The position numbers were made by a program, and so were the translations under genes. A stretch of DNA of 64,000 nucleotides, taken from contig NC_083871.1 in NCBI RefSeq assembly GCF_032452875.1, positions 1,587,692-1,651,691 on the forward strand, written 5' to 3'. The stretch's first letter is position 1; every line of letters begins with the position of its first letter. Origin of the DNA: Bos javanicus. Taxonomy: Eukaryota; Chordata; Mammalia; Artiodactyla; Bovidae. This document shows, one piece after another, positions 32,523 to 43,022 of the stretch. The notes beneath the pieces are model-generated. The model did no database searches, was not told the DNA's origin, and saw only the letters and a list, made by a program, of their open reading frames with translations.

Positions 32523-34564
32523 CAAATCCCTGATGATTATACAGTGGAAGGGACAAATAGATTCAAGGGATTAGATCTGATAGACAGATTGCCTGAAGTA
32601 CTATGGATAGAGGTTCATGACATTGTACAGGAGGCAGTGATCAAGACCTTCCCTAAGAAAAAGAAATGCATAAAGGCAAAATGGTTGTCTGAGGAAGACT
32701 TACACATAACTGAAAAAGAAGAGAAGCTACAGGCAAAGGAGAAAAGGAAAGATATACCCATTTCAATTCAGAATTCCAAAGAACAGCAAGGAGAGATAAG
32801 AAAGCCTTCCTCAGTGATCAGTACAAAGAAACAGAGGAAAGCGATAGAATGGGAAAGACTAGAGATCTCTTCAAGAAAATTAGAGATACCAAGGGACAAT
32901 TTCATGAAAAGATGGCCACAATAAAGGGCAGAAATTCTATGGACTTAACAGAAGCAGAAGATACTAAGAAGAGGTGGCAAGAATACAGAACTGTACAAAA
33001 AGATCTTCATGACCCAGATGGCCATGTTGGTGTGATCACTCACCTAGAGCCATACATCCTGGAATGTGAAGTCAAGTGGGCCTTTGGAAGCAACACCACA
33101 AACAAAGCTAGTGTAGGTGATGGAATTCCAGTTGAGCTCTTTCAAATCATAAAAGGTGATGCTGTGAAAGTGCTGCAGTCAATATGCCAGCAAATTTGGA
33201 AAAGTCAGCAGTGGCCACAGGACTGGAAAAGGTCAGTTTTCCTTCCAATCCCAAAGAAAGGCAATGCCAAAGAAAGTTCAAACTACTGCACAGTTGCATT
33301 CATCTCATATTCTAGCAAAGTAATGCTCAAAATTCTGCAAGCCAGACTTCAACAATACATGAACCGTGAACTTCCAAATGTTCAAGTTGGATTTAGAAAA
33401 GGCAGAGAAATCAAAGATCAAATTCCAACATCTGCTGGACCATCGAAAAAGCAAGAGAATTCCAGAAAAAACCATCTACTTTTGTTTCATTGACTACACC
33501 AAAGCCTTTTACTGTGTGCATGAAAATAAACTAGAAAATTCTGAAAGAGATGGGAATACCAGACCACCTGACCTGCCTCCTGAGAAATCTGTATGCAGGT
33601 CAAGAAGCAACTGTTAGAACTGGACGTAGAACAAGAGAGAGGTTCCAAAATGGGAAAGGAGTATATCAAGGCTGTATATTGTCATCCTGCTTATTTAACT
33701 TATATGCAGAGTACATCAAGAGAAATGCCAAGCTGGATGAAGCACAAGCTGGAATCAAGATTGCCGGGAGAAATATCAATAACCTCAGATATGCAGATGA
33801 CACCACCCTCACCCTTATGGCAGAAAGTGAAGAAGAACTAAAGGGCCTCTTGATGAAAAAAGAGAGTGAAAAGGTTGACTCAAAACTCAACATTCAGAAA
33901 TTTAAGATCATGGCATCTGGTCCCATCACTTCATGGCAAATAGATGGGGAAACAATAGAAACAGTGACATACTTTATTTTTTGGGCTCCAAAATCGCTGC
34001 AGATGGTGACTGCAGCCATGAAATCAAAAGACACTCCTTGGAAGAAAAGCTATGACCAAACTAGACAGGATGTTAAAAACCAGAGGCATGACTTTGCCAA
34101 CAAAAGTCCAACTAGTCAAAGCTATGGTTTGCCAGTAGTCATGTATGGATGTAAGAGTTGGACTCTAAAGAAAGCTGAGCACCGAAGGATTGATCCTTTT
34201 GAATTGTGGTGTTGGAGAAGACTCCTGAGAGTCCCTTGGACTGCAAGGGGATCCAACCAGTCCATCCTAAAGGAAATTAGTCCTGAATATTCATTGGAGG
34301 GACTGATGCTGAAGCTGCAGCTCCAATATTTTGACTACCTGATATGAAGAAATGACTTTTTGGAAAACACCCTGATCTAGGAAGACTGAAGGCAGGAGGA
34401 AAAGGCGACAAAAGAGGGTGAGATGGTTGGATGGCATCACCTACTCGATGGACATGAGTTGTATGCTCCATGAGTTGGTGATGGACAAGGAAGCCTGGTG
34501 TGGTGTGGTCCTTGGGGTCACAAAGAGTCAGATATGACTGAGTGACTGAAATAAACTGAACTGT
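32523..34564 (+). mobile_element. BovB LINE, 2.0 kb, with 11-bp TSD and fold-back 5' junction
   Basis: It covers the linker after the endonuclease, the complete reverse transcriptase and the C-terminal domain, ending in an imperfect TGAAC tail. ATGGATATTTG flanks it exactly at 32473-32483 and 34565-34575. The endonuclease is missing through 5' truncation. Frameshifts split the protein into blocks at 32517-32924, 32849-33493 and 33550-34347. The catalytic motif is R-Y-A-D-D-T, with a 6-bp duplication just after it. Confidence 0.95.
33550..34347 (+). pseudogene. BovB reverse transcriptase and C-terminal domain remnant (265 codons)
   Basis: This open frame covers the middle of the BovB reverse transcriptase, which copies the element RNA onto nicked target DNA, and the start of the C-terminal domain. 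Visible motifs are G-V-Y-Q-G-C-I-L-S, then R-Y-A-D-D-T-T-L with both catalytic aspartates, and G-P-I-T-S-W-Q-I-D-G. The 5' finger part lies upstream in two other frames. A small deletion is visible at K-K-E-S (the family has K-V-K-E-E-S). The frame ends in a stop at the family Y-F-G-H-L-M position. No translation start is expected here because the natural start is far upstream. Confidence 0.85.
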
Positions 34565-34575
34565 ATGGATATTTG

Positions 34576-34620
34576 TGTAAACTCTCATCAACATTCTCAA
34601 ATATGTCCTTGGCATATTCA
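34576..34620. other. Spacer between two tail-to-tail BovB copies
   Basis: Only 45 bp of unassigned sequence, plus the 11-bp TSD of the left copy, separate the 3' ends of two opposed BovB elements. Confidence 0.8.
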
Positions 34621-35300
34621 GTACAGTTCAGTTCAGTTGCTCAGTCATGTCCAACTCGTTGCGACCCCAAGAATTGCAGCACACCAGTCCATCATCAACT
34701 AAAGGAGTTCACTCAGACTCACATCCATCGAGTCAGTGATGCCATCCAGCCATCTCATCCTCTGTCGCCCCCTTCTCCTCCTGCCCTCAATCCCTCCCAG
34801 CATCAGAGTCTTTTCCAATGAGTCAACTCTTCCGTGAGGAGGCCAAAGTACTGAAGTTTCAGCTTTAGCATCAGTCCTTTCCAAAGAAATCCCAGGGCTG
34901 ATCTCCTTCAGAATGGACTGGTTGGATCTCCTTGCAGTCCAAGGGACTCTCAACAGTCTTATTCAACACCACAGTTCAAAAACATCAGTTCTTCAGCACT
35001 CAGCTTTCTTCACAGTTCAACTCTCACATCCATACATTACCACTGGAAAAACCACAGCCTTGACTAGATGGACCTTTGTTGGCAAAGTAATGTCTCTGCT
35101 TTTCAATATCCTATCTAGGTTGGTCATAACTTTTCTTCCAAGGAGTAAGCATCTTTTAATTTCATGGCTGCAGTCACCATCTGCAGTGATTTTGGAGCCC
35201 CCAAAAATAAAGTCTGACACTGTTTCCACTGTTTCCCATCTATTTCTCATGAAGTGATGGGACCAGATGCCATGATTTTCATTTTCTGTATGTTGAGCTT

Positions 35301-35651
35301 TCAGCCAACGTTTTCACTCTCCACTTTCACCTTCATCAAGAGGCTCTTTATTTCCTCTTCACTTTCTGCCATAAGGATGGTGTCATCTGCATATCTGAGG
35401 TTATTGATATTTCTCCTGACAATCTTGATTTCAGCTTGTGCTTCTTCCAGCTCAATATTTCTCATGATGTACTCTGCATATAAGTTAAATAAGCAGGGTG
35501 ACAATATATAGCCTTGATGTACTCCTTTTGCTCTTTGGAACCAGTCTGTTGTTCCTTGTCCAGTTCTAACGGCTGCTTCCTGACCTGCATATAGGTTTCT
35601 CAAAGGCAGGTCAGGTGGTCTGGTATTCCCATCACTTTCAGAATTTTCCAC
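35301..35651 (-). pseudogene. BovB reverse transcriptase palm remnant
   Basis: The 116 codons include R-A-K-G-V-H-Q-G-Y-I-L-S-P, I-K-I-V-R-R-N-I-N and the intact catalytic R-Y-A-D-D-T-I-L block. The R-A-K-G-V-H-Q-G and I-V-R-R-N variants are shared only with the copy at 40422-43642. Frameshifts join it to neither the upstream nor the downstream block. Confidence 0.85.
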
Positions 35652-35810
35652 AGTTTATTGTGATCCACACAGTCAAAGCCTTTGGCATAGTCAATAAAGC
35701 AGAAATAGATGCTTTTCTGGAACTCTCTTGCTTTTTCGTTGATCCAGTGGATGTTGGATATTTGATCTCTGGTTCTTCTGCCTTTTCTAAAACCAGCTTG
35801 AACATATGGT

Positions 35811-36701
35811 TCACGTATTGGTGAAGCCTGGCTTGGAGAATTTTGAGCATTTCTTTATTAGCATGTGAGATGAGTACAATTGTGCGGTAGTTTGAACATT
35901 TTTGGCATTGACTTTCTTTGGGATTGGAAGGAATATGGACCTTTTCCAGTCCTGTGGCCACTGCTGAGTTTTCCGAATTTGCTGGCATATTGAGTGCAGC
36001 ACCTTCACAGCATCATCTTTCAGGATTTGAAATAGCTCAACTGGAATTCCATCACCTCCACCAGCTTTGTTCGTAGTGATGCTTTCTAAGGCCCACTTGA
36101 CTTCACATTCCAGGATGTCTGGCTCTAGGTGAGTGATCACACCATCGTGATTATCTTGATCATGAAGATCTTTTTTGTACAGTTCTTCTGTGTATTCTTG
36201 CCACCGCTTCTTAATATCTTCTGCTTCTGTTAGGTCCATACCATTTCTGTCCTTTATCAAGCCCATCTGTGCATGAAATGTTCCCTTGATATCTCTAATT
36301 TTCTTGAAGAGATCTCTAGTCTTTCCCATTCGGTTGTTTTCCTCTATTTCTTTGCACTGATAGCTGAGGAAGGCTTTTTTATCTCTTCTTGCTATTCTTT
36401 GGAACTCTGCACTCAGATGCTTATATCTTTCCTTTTCTACTTTGTTTTTTACTTCTCTTCTTTTTGCAGCTATTTGTAACGCCCCCTCAGACAACCATTT
36501 TGCTTTTTTTGCATTTCTTTTCCATGGGGATGGTCTTGATCCCTGTCTCCTGTACAATGTCATGAACCTCCCACTATAGTTCGTTGGGCACTCTATCAGA
36601 TCTAGGCCCTTAAATCTATTTCTCACTTCCACTGTATAATCATAAGGGATTTGATTTAGGTCATACCTGAATGGTCTAGTGGTATTCCCTACTTTCTTCA
36701 A
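35811..36701 (-). pseudogene. BovB linker and N-terminal reverse transcriptase remnant (296 codons)
   Basis: This is the longest open frame in the window. It corresponds to the basic linker between the endonuclease and the reverse transcriptase (rich in Lys, Arg and Glu), then the fingers with L-E-S-I-T-T-N-K-A-G-G-G-D-G-I-P and W-P-Q-D-W-K-R-S-I-F-L-P-I. The frame breaks just after the family N-A-K-E position, so the palm is in another frame. The methionine at its start is internal to the natural protein, so it is not a genuine start. Confidence 0.87.
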
Positions 36702-37053
36702 TTTACATCTGAATTTGGCAATAAGGAGTTTATGATCTGAACCACAGTCAGGTCCTGGTCTTGTTTTTGTTGACTGTATAGAGTTTCTCCATCTTTGGCT
36801 GCAAAGAATATAATCAATCTGATTTCAGTGTTGACCATCTGGTGATGTCCATGTGTAGTCTTCCCTTGTGTTGTTGGAAGAGGGTATTTGCTATGACCAG
36901 TGCATTTTCTTGCCAAAACTCTATTAGTCTTTGCCCTGCTTCATTTCATATGCCAAGGCCAAATTTGCCTGTTACTCCAGGTGTTTCTGGATTTCCTCCT
37001 TTTGCATTCCAGTCCCCTATAATGGAAAAGATATCATTTTGGGGTGTTAGTTC

Positions 37054-37311
37054 TTAAAGGTCTTGTAGGTCTTTATAGCACCGTTCAACTTCAGCTTGTT
37101 CAGCGTTACTGGTTGGAGCATAGACTTGGATTACTGTGATATTGAATGGTTTTCCTTGGAAACGAACAGAGATCATTCTGTCATTTTTGAGATTGCATCC
37201 AAGTATTGCATTTTGGACTCTTTTGTTGGCCATGATGGCTACTCCATTTCTTCTAAGGGATTCCTGCCCACAGTAGTAGATATAATGGTCATCTGAGTTA
37301 AATATATCCAT
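37054..37311 (-). pseudogene. BovB endonuclease remnant with premature stop
   Basis: The 85 codons cover the middle of the BovB apurinic-like endonuclease: Y-Y-C-G-Q-E-S-L-R-R-N-G-V-A-I, then Q-V-Y-A-P-T-S-N-A. The frame ends in TAA directly after C-Y-K-D-L-Q-D-L. In the family this place reads on through two more leucines into G-D-W-N-A-K, which is seen out of frame near 37010. The copy at 40888-41214 stops at the identical codon. Confidence 0.87.
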
Positions 37312-37869
37312 TCCAGTCTATTTTAGTTTGCTAATTCCTAGAATGTCAACGTTCACTCTTGCCGTCTCCTGTTTTACCACTTCCAATTTGCCTTGATTCA
37401 TGGATCTATCATTCCAGGTTCCCATGCAATATTGCTCTTTACAGCATCAGACCTTACTTCTATCACCAGTCACATCCACAACTGGGTATTGTTTTTGCTT
37501 TGGCTCCATCCATTCATTCTTTCTGGAGTTATTTCTCCACTGATCTCCAGTAGCATATTGGGCACCTACTGACCTGGGGAGTTCCTCTTTCAGTATCCTA
37601 TCATTTTGCCTTTTCATACTGTTCATGGGGTTCTCAAGGCAAGAATACTGAAGTGGTTTGCCATTCCCTTCTCCAGTGGACCACATTCTGTCAGACCTCT
37701 CCAGCATGACCTGCCCATCTTGGGTGGCCTCATGCGCATGGCTTAGATTCACTGAGTTAGACAAGGCTGTGTTCCTAGTGTGATTAGTTTGACTAGTTTT
37801 CTGTGAGTATGATTTCAGTGTGTCTGCCCTCTGATGCCCTCTTACAACACCTACCGTCTTACTTGGTTT

Positions 37870-38110
37870 TCTCTTACTTTGAATATGGGGTATCTCTTCA
37901 TGGCTGCTCCAGCGAAGTGCAGCTGCTGCTCCATACCTTGGATGAGGGGTATCTCCTCACCGCCACCACTCCTGACCTTTAACAGCTCCTCTAGGCCCTC
38001 CTGAGCCCGCACAGTCACTGTTCCTTGGACGTGGGGTTGCTGTTCCCAGCCGCCGCCCCTGGTCTCGGACATGGGTAGCTCCTCTCTGCCGTTCCTGCGC
38101 CGTCCCAGCC
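37870..38110 (-). promoter_or_regulatory. CpG-rich 5' region of BovB, possible internal promoter
   Basis: About ten CpG dinucleotides occur in roughly 200 bp (37905-38105) in an otherwise CpG-poor window. The position matches the 5' untranslated part of a near full-length BovB, where an internal promoter is expected. Activity is inferred only. Confidence 0.45.
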
Positions 38111-38137
38111 TGGCACTCTGGGCCTTCATTTCTTTTT

Positions 38138-38363
38138 AAAGAATACTTTTTATTTATTTGACTGCCTCAGGTGTTAGTAGAAGCACACAAGATCTTCATT
38201 GTGCAGGGATTCTCTATCTACAGAACACTTGAGTTAAGCAGCTTCAATTCTTGGGCCTAATTGCCTAGAGGCATGTGGGATTCTGTTTCTTCAGCCAGGG
38301 ACCTAACCCGAGTTCCTTGTGTTTTGAGGCACATTCTTAACCACTGGATCCCGGGAGAAATTC
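38138..38363 (-). mobile_element. CHR-type SINE, older copy, reverse strand
   Basis: The plus strand starts with tttttatttatttgactgcc, continues with gcatgtgggattctg and agccagggacctaacccgag, and ends near cttaaccactggatccc-gg. It is longer and more diverged than the other CHR copies and sits directly against the BovB 5' end. Confidence 0.75.
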
Positions 38364-38399
38364 TTGCCTTTATTTCTGTCAGATTTATACCTTTACATT

Positions 38400-39060
38400 T
38401 ATTGGGTCATTGAAAATGTATCTGTTCATACATTAAGTATGGTCAAATGTTTTTCCAAGATAATTGGACCAAATTATAGTCCTGCTAGCAGTGGCTAAGT
38501 TTCTCTTCTTCCACACTCTTGCTAAGTCATGACATTGCTAGTTAATTTCACACCATTACATGCCAATTTCAGCCACTCTAGTAAGTATTCACCAGTGATA
38601 TCTCACTGCAGCTTTACCTTTCATGTCCTTAGTTATAAGTAAAATTTATTGATCTTTTTGTATGTTCTCTTTTGTTAAATGATGGTTGAAGTCTCTTACA
38701 CATTTTTCAATTGAGTTGTTTGATTCTTATGTATTTAGAATTTATTACACATTATGTTATGACCTTCTTGACATTCGTTTTTTAAATTGCAAATATATTC
38801 TCTTGCTCTGTGATTTAATTTTTACAGCCTAATAATGTCTTTTGACAAAGAATTTTTAATGATGTAGTTAAGCATATTAAATTTTAAAGTTATATTTGCT
38901 GTTTTTTGTGTTATATAAAATAGTTTACCCAGTGATAGATGAAACAAATATTCATTTATTTGTTAAGCTTTATTATTTTTGATATATGTAGCTATAACCA
39001 GTTTGGAATTTTATCCAATGTTGGAGTACCATTTAATGAAAACAGTCCTTTATATCTTGG
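38400..39060 (-). repeat. Old L1M fragment, reverse strand
   Basis: The plus strand follows antisense L1 ORF2 words in order: an atatctcactgcagcttta-type block near 38600, ttcaattgagttgtttgatt near 38709, gcaaatatattctcttgctc near 38790 and ttttgacaaagaatttttaa near 38840. It is highly diverged. Confidence 0.6.
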
Positions 39061-39061
39061 C

Positions 39062-39428
39062 TAAATAAACACGTGGGTACAGATATCTCTACAAAATAGT
39101 GATCTCATTTACTTTGAAAATATACCCAAGAGTAAAATTACTAGATCATATCATAGTTCTCTTTTTCATTTTCTGAGGAACCTTCATACTAGTTTCCATA
39201 GTGGTTGTATTAATTTACATTCCCAGCAACAGTGTACAAGGGTTTCCTTTTCACCACATTCTCGCCAACATTTTATCTCTTGTTGTTTTGATATAACCAT
39301 TCTAACAGGTGTGAGTGATATCTCATTGTGGTTCTAATTTGCATTTCCCTGATGATCAGTAGTGTTGAGAACCTCTTCACTTACTTATTGGGCTTTTTGA
39401 ATATCTTTTAAAAGGAAGTGGTTATTTA
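39062..39428 (-). mobile_element. L1 5' segment, inverted (twin-priming part)
   Basis: This is ORF2 C-terminal L1 sequence in reverse orientation. Its sense strand ends gatatctgtacccacgtg at 39062, and the next L1 word in the family, ttcattccagcattatttac, begins the forward segment at about 39430. The two pieces are therefore adjacent in L1 coordinates but opposed in orientation. Confidence 0.85.
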
Positions 39429-39872
39429 GGTTCATTCCAGCATTATTTACAATAACCAGGACAAGGATGGAATGACCTAAATGTTCACTGATGGATTAAT
39501 GAGTAAATAAAATGTGAATATGTGTGTGTGTGTGTGTGAAATTCAACCATAAAAAGGACATTCTGTCATTTTCAACAATATGGATGATTCTGAAAAGTAT
39601 TGAGCATTATTCTAAGCAAAATTCAGACAGAGAAAGTCAAAATACTGTATGAACTCACTTAAGAAAATAGCTCATAGTAAGAGAGAACAGATGGGTGGTT
39701 ACCAAAGATTGGGTCAGAGGTGAGGGGAATAGAAAATGGCTGAAAATAGTCAAAGAGTAGAAAATTTTAGTTACAAGATAAAAAAGTTCTGACATGCACA
39801 GTGTGTTGCAAAGAGAGTTGCAAAGAGAGTACATTTTAAAAGTTTTTGTCACAAGAAAATAAATGTAACAAC
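39429..39872 (+). mobile_element. L1 3' segment (ORF2 end and 3' UTR), forward
   Basis: Continues the L1 from the point where the inverted segment ends: ttcattccagcattatttac, then ccataaaaaggacattctgt and the old L1 3' UTR, ending near tcacaagaaaataaatgtaac. A (TG)n run at 39519-39538 is a secondary expansion. No clear target-site duplication was found. Confidence 0.85.
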
Positions 39873-39873
39873 T

Positions 39874-40058
39874 GAAAGTGAAAGTCAGTCAGTTGTGTCA
39901 CTTTGCAACCCCATGGACTATACAGTCATGGAATTCTTTAGGCCAGAATACTGGAGTGGGTAGCCTTTCATTTTCCAGGGGATTTTTCCAACCCAGGACT
40001 CAAACCCAGGTCTCCCACATTGCAGCCAGATTCCTTACCAACTGAACCAGGGAAGCCC
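39874..40058 (-). mobile_element. Bov-tA SINE, reverse strand
   Basis: The plus strand shows gtcagtcagttgtgtcact, caaccccatggactataca, tggagtgggtagcctttcat, and the reversed head ttccttaccaactgaaccag-ggaagccc. It separates the L1 tail from the LTR. Confidence 0.9.
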
Positions 40059-40065
40059 AAGAATC

Positions 40066-40421
40066 CTGGAGAGGGCAGCCATTCCTTCAACAGCAGATAT
40101 TTGACAGTCAATTCCTAGGCAGGTTGATAAGAAGTCTGGGGGTGTCCAAAGAGGAGAAAGAGGTCTGGGGCTCTTGGAGCAGAGATAGGGGTCTGAGGTT
40201 CTCAAGGAGGAGGAAAGGACAAACTTTTTTTTTTTTTTTTCCTCTCACTCTCTACATTCCTTAGTCTTAGTCACATAAAACGCTTTTTTCTTTAAGCAGG
40301 GAACTGATGATTACACAACAAACAACTCAGTTTAAACTTTGTACTGAGGATTAGATAACAATGTATCCTGCTCCAGGACAGTTTCTCCTTCCTGAAAAAC
40401 TTCTGGCTAATCCTATGATTT
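40066..40421 (+). mobile_element. ERV LTR, left part, interrupted by BovB
   Basis: A TGGAGAGGGCAGCC start is followed by LTR-like sequence with a T16 run at 40226-40241 and aggaactgatgattacaca-like words. With the right part at 43643-43951 it makes one LTR of about 665 bp in forward orientation, cut by a BovB. The orientation and the joining rest partly on my memory of related ruminant LTRs. No viral coding sequence is present. Confidence 0.6.
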
Positions 40422-40887
40422 GCAAGACGGCATCAGAGGACAGACTCATTGAAACCATACTCACAGAAAAAAGGTCAATCTAATCACACTAGGACCACAG
40501 CCTTGTCTAACTCAATGAATCTAAGCCATGGCCATGGAGCCACCCAAGACAGGTGGGTCATACTGGAGAGTGTGACAGGAGAATGTGGTCCACTGGAGAA
40601 GGGAATGGCAAACCAATTCAGTATTCGTGCCTTGAGAACCCCATGAGCAGTATGAAAAGGCAAAATGATAGGATACTGAAAGAGGAACTCCCCAGGTCAG
40701 TAGGTGCCCAATATGCTACTGGAGATCAGTGGAGAAATAACTCCAGAAAGAATGAAGTGATGGAGCCAAAACAAAAACAATACCCAGTTGTGGATGTGAC
40801 TGGCAATAGAAACAAGGTCCGATGCTGTAAAAAGCAATATTGCATGGGAACCTGGAATGATAGATCCATGAATCAAGGAAAATTGGA

Positions 40888-41214
40888 GTGCTCAAACAAG
40901 AGATGGCAAGAGTGAGCGTCGACATTCTAGGAATCAGTGAACGAAAATGGACTGGAATGGGTGAATTTAACTCAGACGACCATTATATCTACTACTGTGG
41001 GCAGGAATCCCTCAGAAGAAATGGAGTAGCCATCATGGCCAGCAAAAGAGTCCGAAATGCAATACTTGGATGCAATCTCAAAAAAGACAGAATGATCTCT
41101 GTTCGTTTCCAAGGAAAACCATTCAATATCACAGTAATCCAAGTCTATGCCCCAACCAGTAACGCTGAACAAGCTGAAGTTGAACGGTGCTATAAAGACC
41201 TACAAGACCTTTAA
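40888..41214 (+). pseudogene. BovB endonuclease remnant with the same premature stop as the reverse-strand copy
   Basis: The 108 codons start in the endonuclease. The I-L-G-I-S-E-R-K-W block keeps the catalytic-type glutamate, and Q-V-Y-A-P-T-S-N-A follows. The frame ends in TAA right after C-Y-K-D-L-Q-D-L (41212-41214). Further family motifs, G-D-W-N-A-K near 41252 and S-D-H-E-L-L near 41535, survive out of frame. The endonuclease therefore looks otherwise well preserved apart from the frame break. Confidence 0.88.
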
Positions 41215-42590
41215 GAACTAACACCCCAAAACAATGTCCTTTCCATTATAGGGGACTGGAATGCAAAAGGAGAAAATCCAGAAACACCTGGAGTAACAGG
41301 CAAATTTGGCCTTGGCATATGAAATGAAGCAGGGCAAAGACTAATAGAGTTTTGCCAGAAAATGCACTGGTCATAGCAAATATCCTCTTCCAACAACACA
41401 AGAGAAGACTCTACACATGGACATCACCAGATGGTCAACACTGAAATCAGATTGATTATATTCTTTGCAGCCAAAGATGGAGAAACTCTATATAGTCAAC
41501 ACAAATAAGACCAGGACCTGACTGTGGTTCAGATCATGAACTCCTTATTGCCAAATTCAGACGTAAATTGAAGAAAGTAGGGAATACCACTAGACCATTC
41601 AGGTATGACCTAAATCAAATTCCTTATGATTATACAGTGGAAGTCAGAAATAGATTTAAGGGACTAGATGAACTATGGACAGAAGTTCGTGACATTGTAC
41701 AGGAGACAGGGATCAAGACCATCCCCATGGAAAAGAAATGCAAAAAAGCAAAATGGCTGTCTGGGAGGCCTTACAAATAGCCGTGAAAATAAGAGAGGCA
41801 AAAAACAAAGGAGATAAGGAAAGATAAAAATATCTGAATACAAAGTTCCATAGAATAGCAAGAAGAGATAAGAAAGCCTTCCTTAGCGATCAATGCAAAG
41901 AAATAGAGGAAAACAATCAAATGGGAAAGATTCGAGATCGCTTCAATAAAATTAGAGATACTAAGGGAACATTTCATGCAAAGATGAGCTCGATAAAGGA
42001 CAGAAATGGTATGGACCTAACAGAAGCAGAAAATACTAAGAAGAGGCGGCAAGAATACACAGAAGAACTGTACAAGAAAAGATCTTCACGACCCAGATAA
42101 TCATGTTGGTGTGATCACTCACCTAGAGTCAGACATCCTGGAATGTGAAGTCAAGTGGGCCTTAGAAGCATCACTATGAACAAAGCTAGTGGAGGTAATA
42201 GAATTCCAGTTGAACTATTTCAAATTCTGAAAGTTGATGCTGTGAAAATGCTGCACTCAATATGCCAGCAAATTTGGAAAACTCAGCAGTGACCACAGAT
42301 CTGGAAAAGATCAGTTTTCATTCCAATCCCAAAGAAAGCAATGCCTGAGAATGCTCAAACTATTGCACAACTGCACTCATCTCACACGCTAGTAAAGTAA
42401 TGCTCAAAATTCTCCAAACCAGGCTTCAGCAACACCTGAACCGTGAACTTCCAGATGTTCAGGCTGGTTTAGAAAAGGCAGAGGAACCAGAGGTCAAATT
42501 GCCAACATCCACTGGATCAACGGAAAAACAAAAGAGTTCCAGAAAAGCATCTATTTCTGCTTCATTGACTATGCCAAAGGCTTTGACTGT

Positions 42591-43022
42591 GTGGATCACA
42601 ATAAACTGTGGAAAATTCTGAAAGAGATAGGAATACCAGACCATCTGACCTACCTCTTGAGAAATCTATATGCAGGTCAGGAAGCAGCAGTTAGAACTGG
42701 GCATGGAACAACAGACTGGTTCCAAAGAGCAAAAGGAGTACATCAAGGCTGTATATTGTCACCCTGCTTATTTAACTTATATGCAGAGTACATCATGAGA
42801 AATGTTGGGCTGGAAGAAGCACAAGCTGGAATCAAGATTGTCAGGAGAAATATCAATATCCTCAGATATGGAGATGACACCACCCTTATGGCAGAAAGTG
42901 AAGAGGAACTCAAAAGCCTCTTGATGAAAGTGAAAGAGGAGAGTGAAAAAGTTGGCTTAAAGTTCAACATTCAGAAAATGAAGATCATGGCATCTGGTCC
43001 CATCACTTCATGGGAAATATAA
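42591..43022 (+). pseudogene. BovB reverse transcriptase palm remnant (143 codons)
   Basis: It covers the palm from L-R-N-L-Y-A-G-Q through R-A-K-G-V-H-Q-G-C-I-L-S-P and I-K-I-V-R-R-N to L-R-Y-G-D-D-T-T-L. Both catalytic aspartates are kept but the alanine before them is glycine. The frame ends at a TAA where the family has G-P-I-T-S-W-E-I-D. Confidence 0.87.

Larger units (their letters stand above)
34621..38128 (-). mobile_element. BovB LINE, near full length (3.5 kb), reverse strand
   Basis: On the reverse strand it has a CpG-rich 5' region (38128-37870), an N-terminal coding stretch, the endonuclease (near 37330-36700), a linker, the reverse transcriptase with R-Y-A-D-D-T (near 35390), the C-terminal domain and a TGAAC tail at 34620-34640. 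This is the most complete BovB in the window. Several frameshifts and a stop after the D-L-Q-D-L block of the endonuclease make it inactive. I could not find a convincing TSD. Confidence 0.93.

Noticed and set aside
35811..36701. 296-codon open frame as a host gene
   Set aside because: The translation is plainly the BovB linker and reverse transcriptase fingers, broken at both ends within an otherwise recognisable element.
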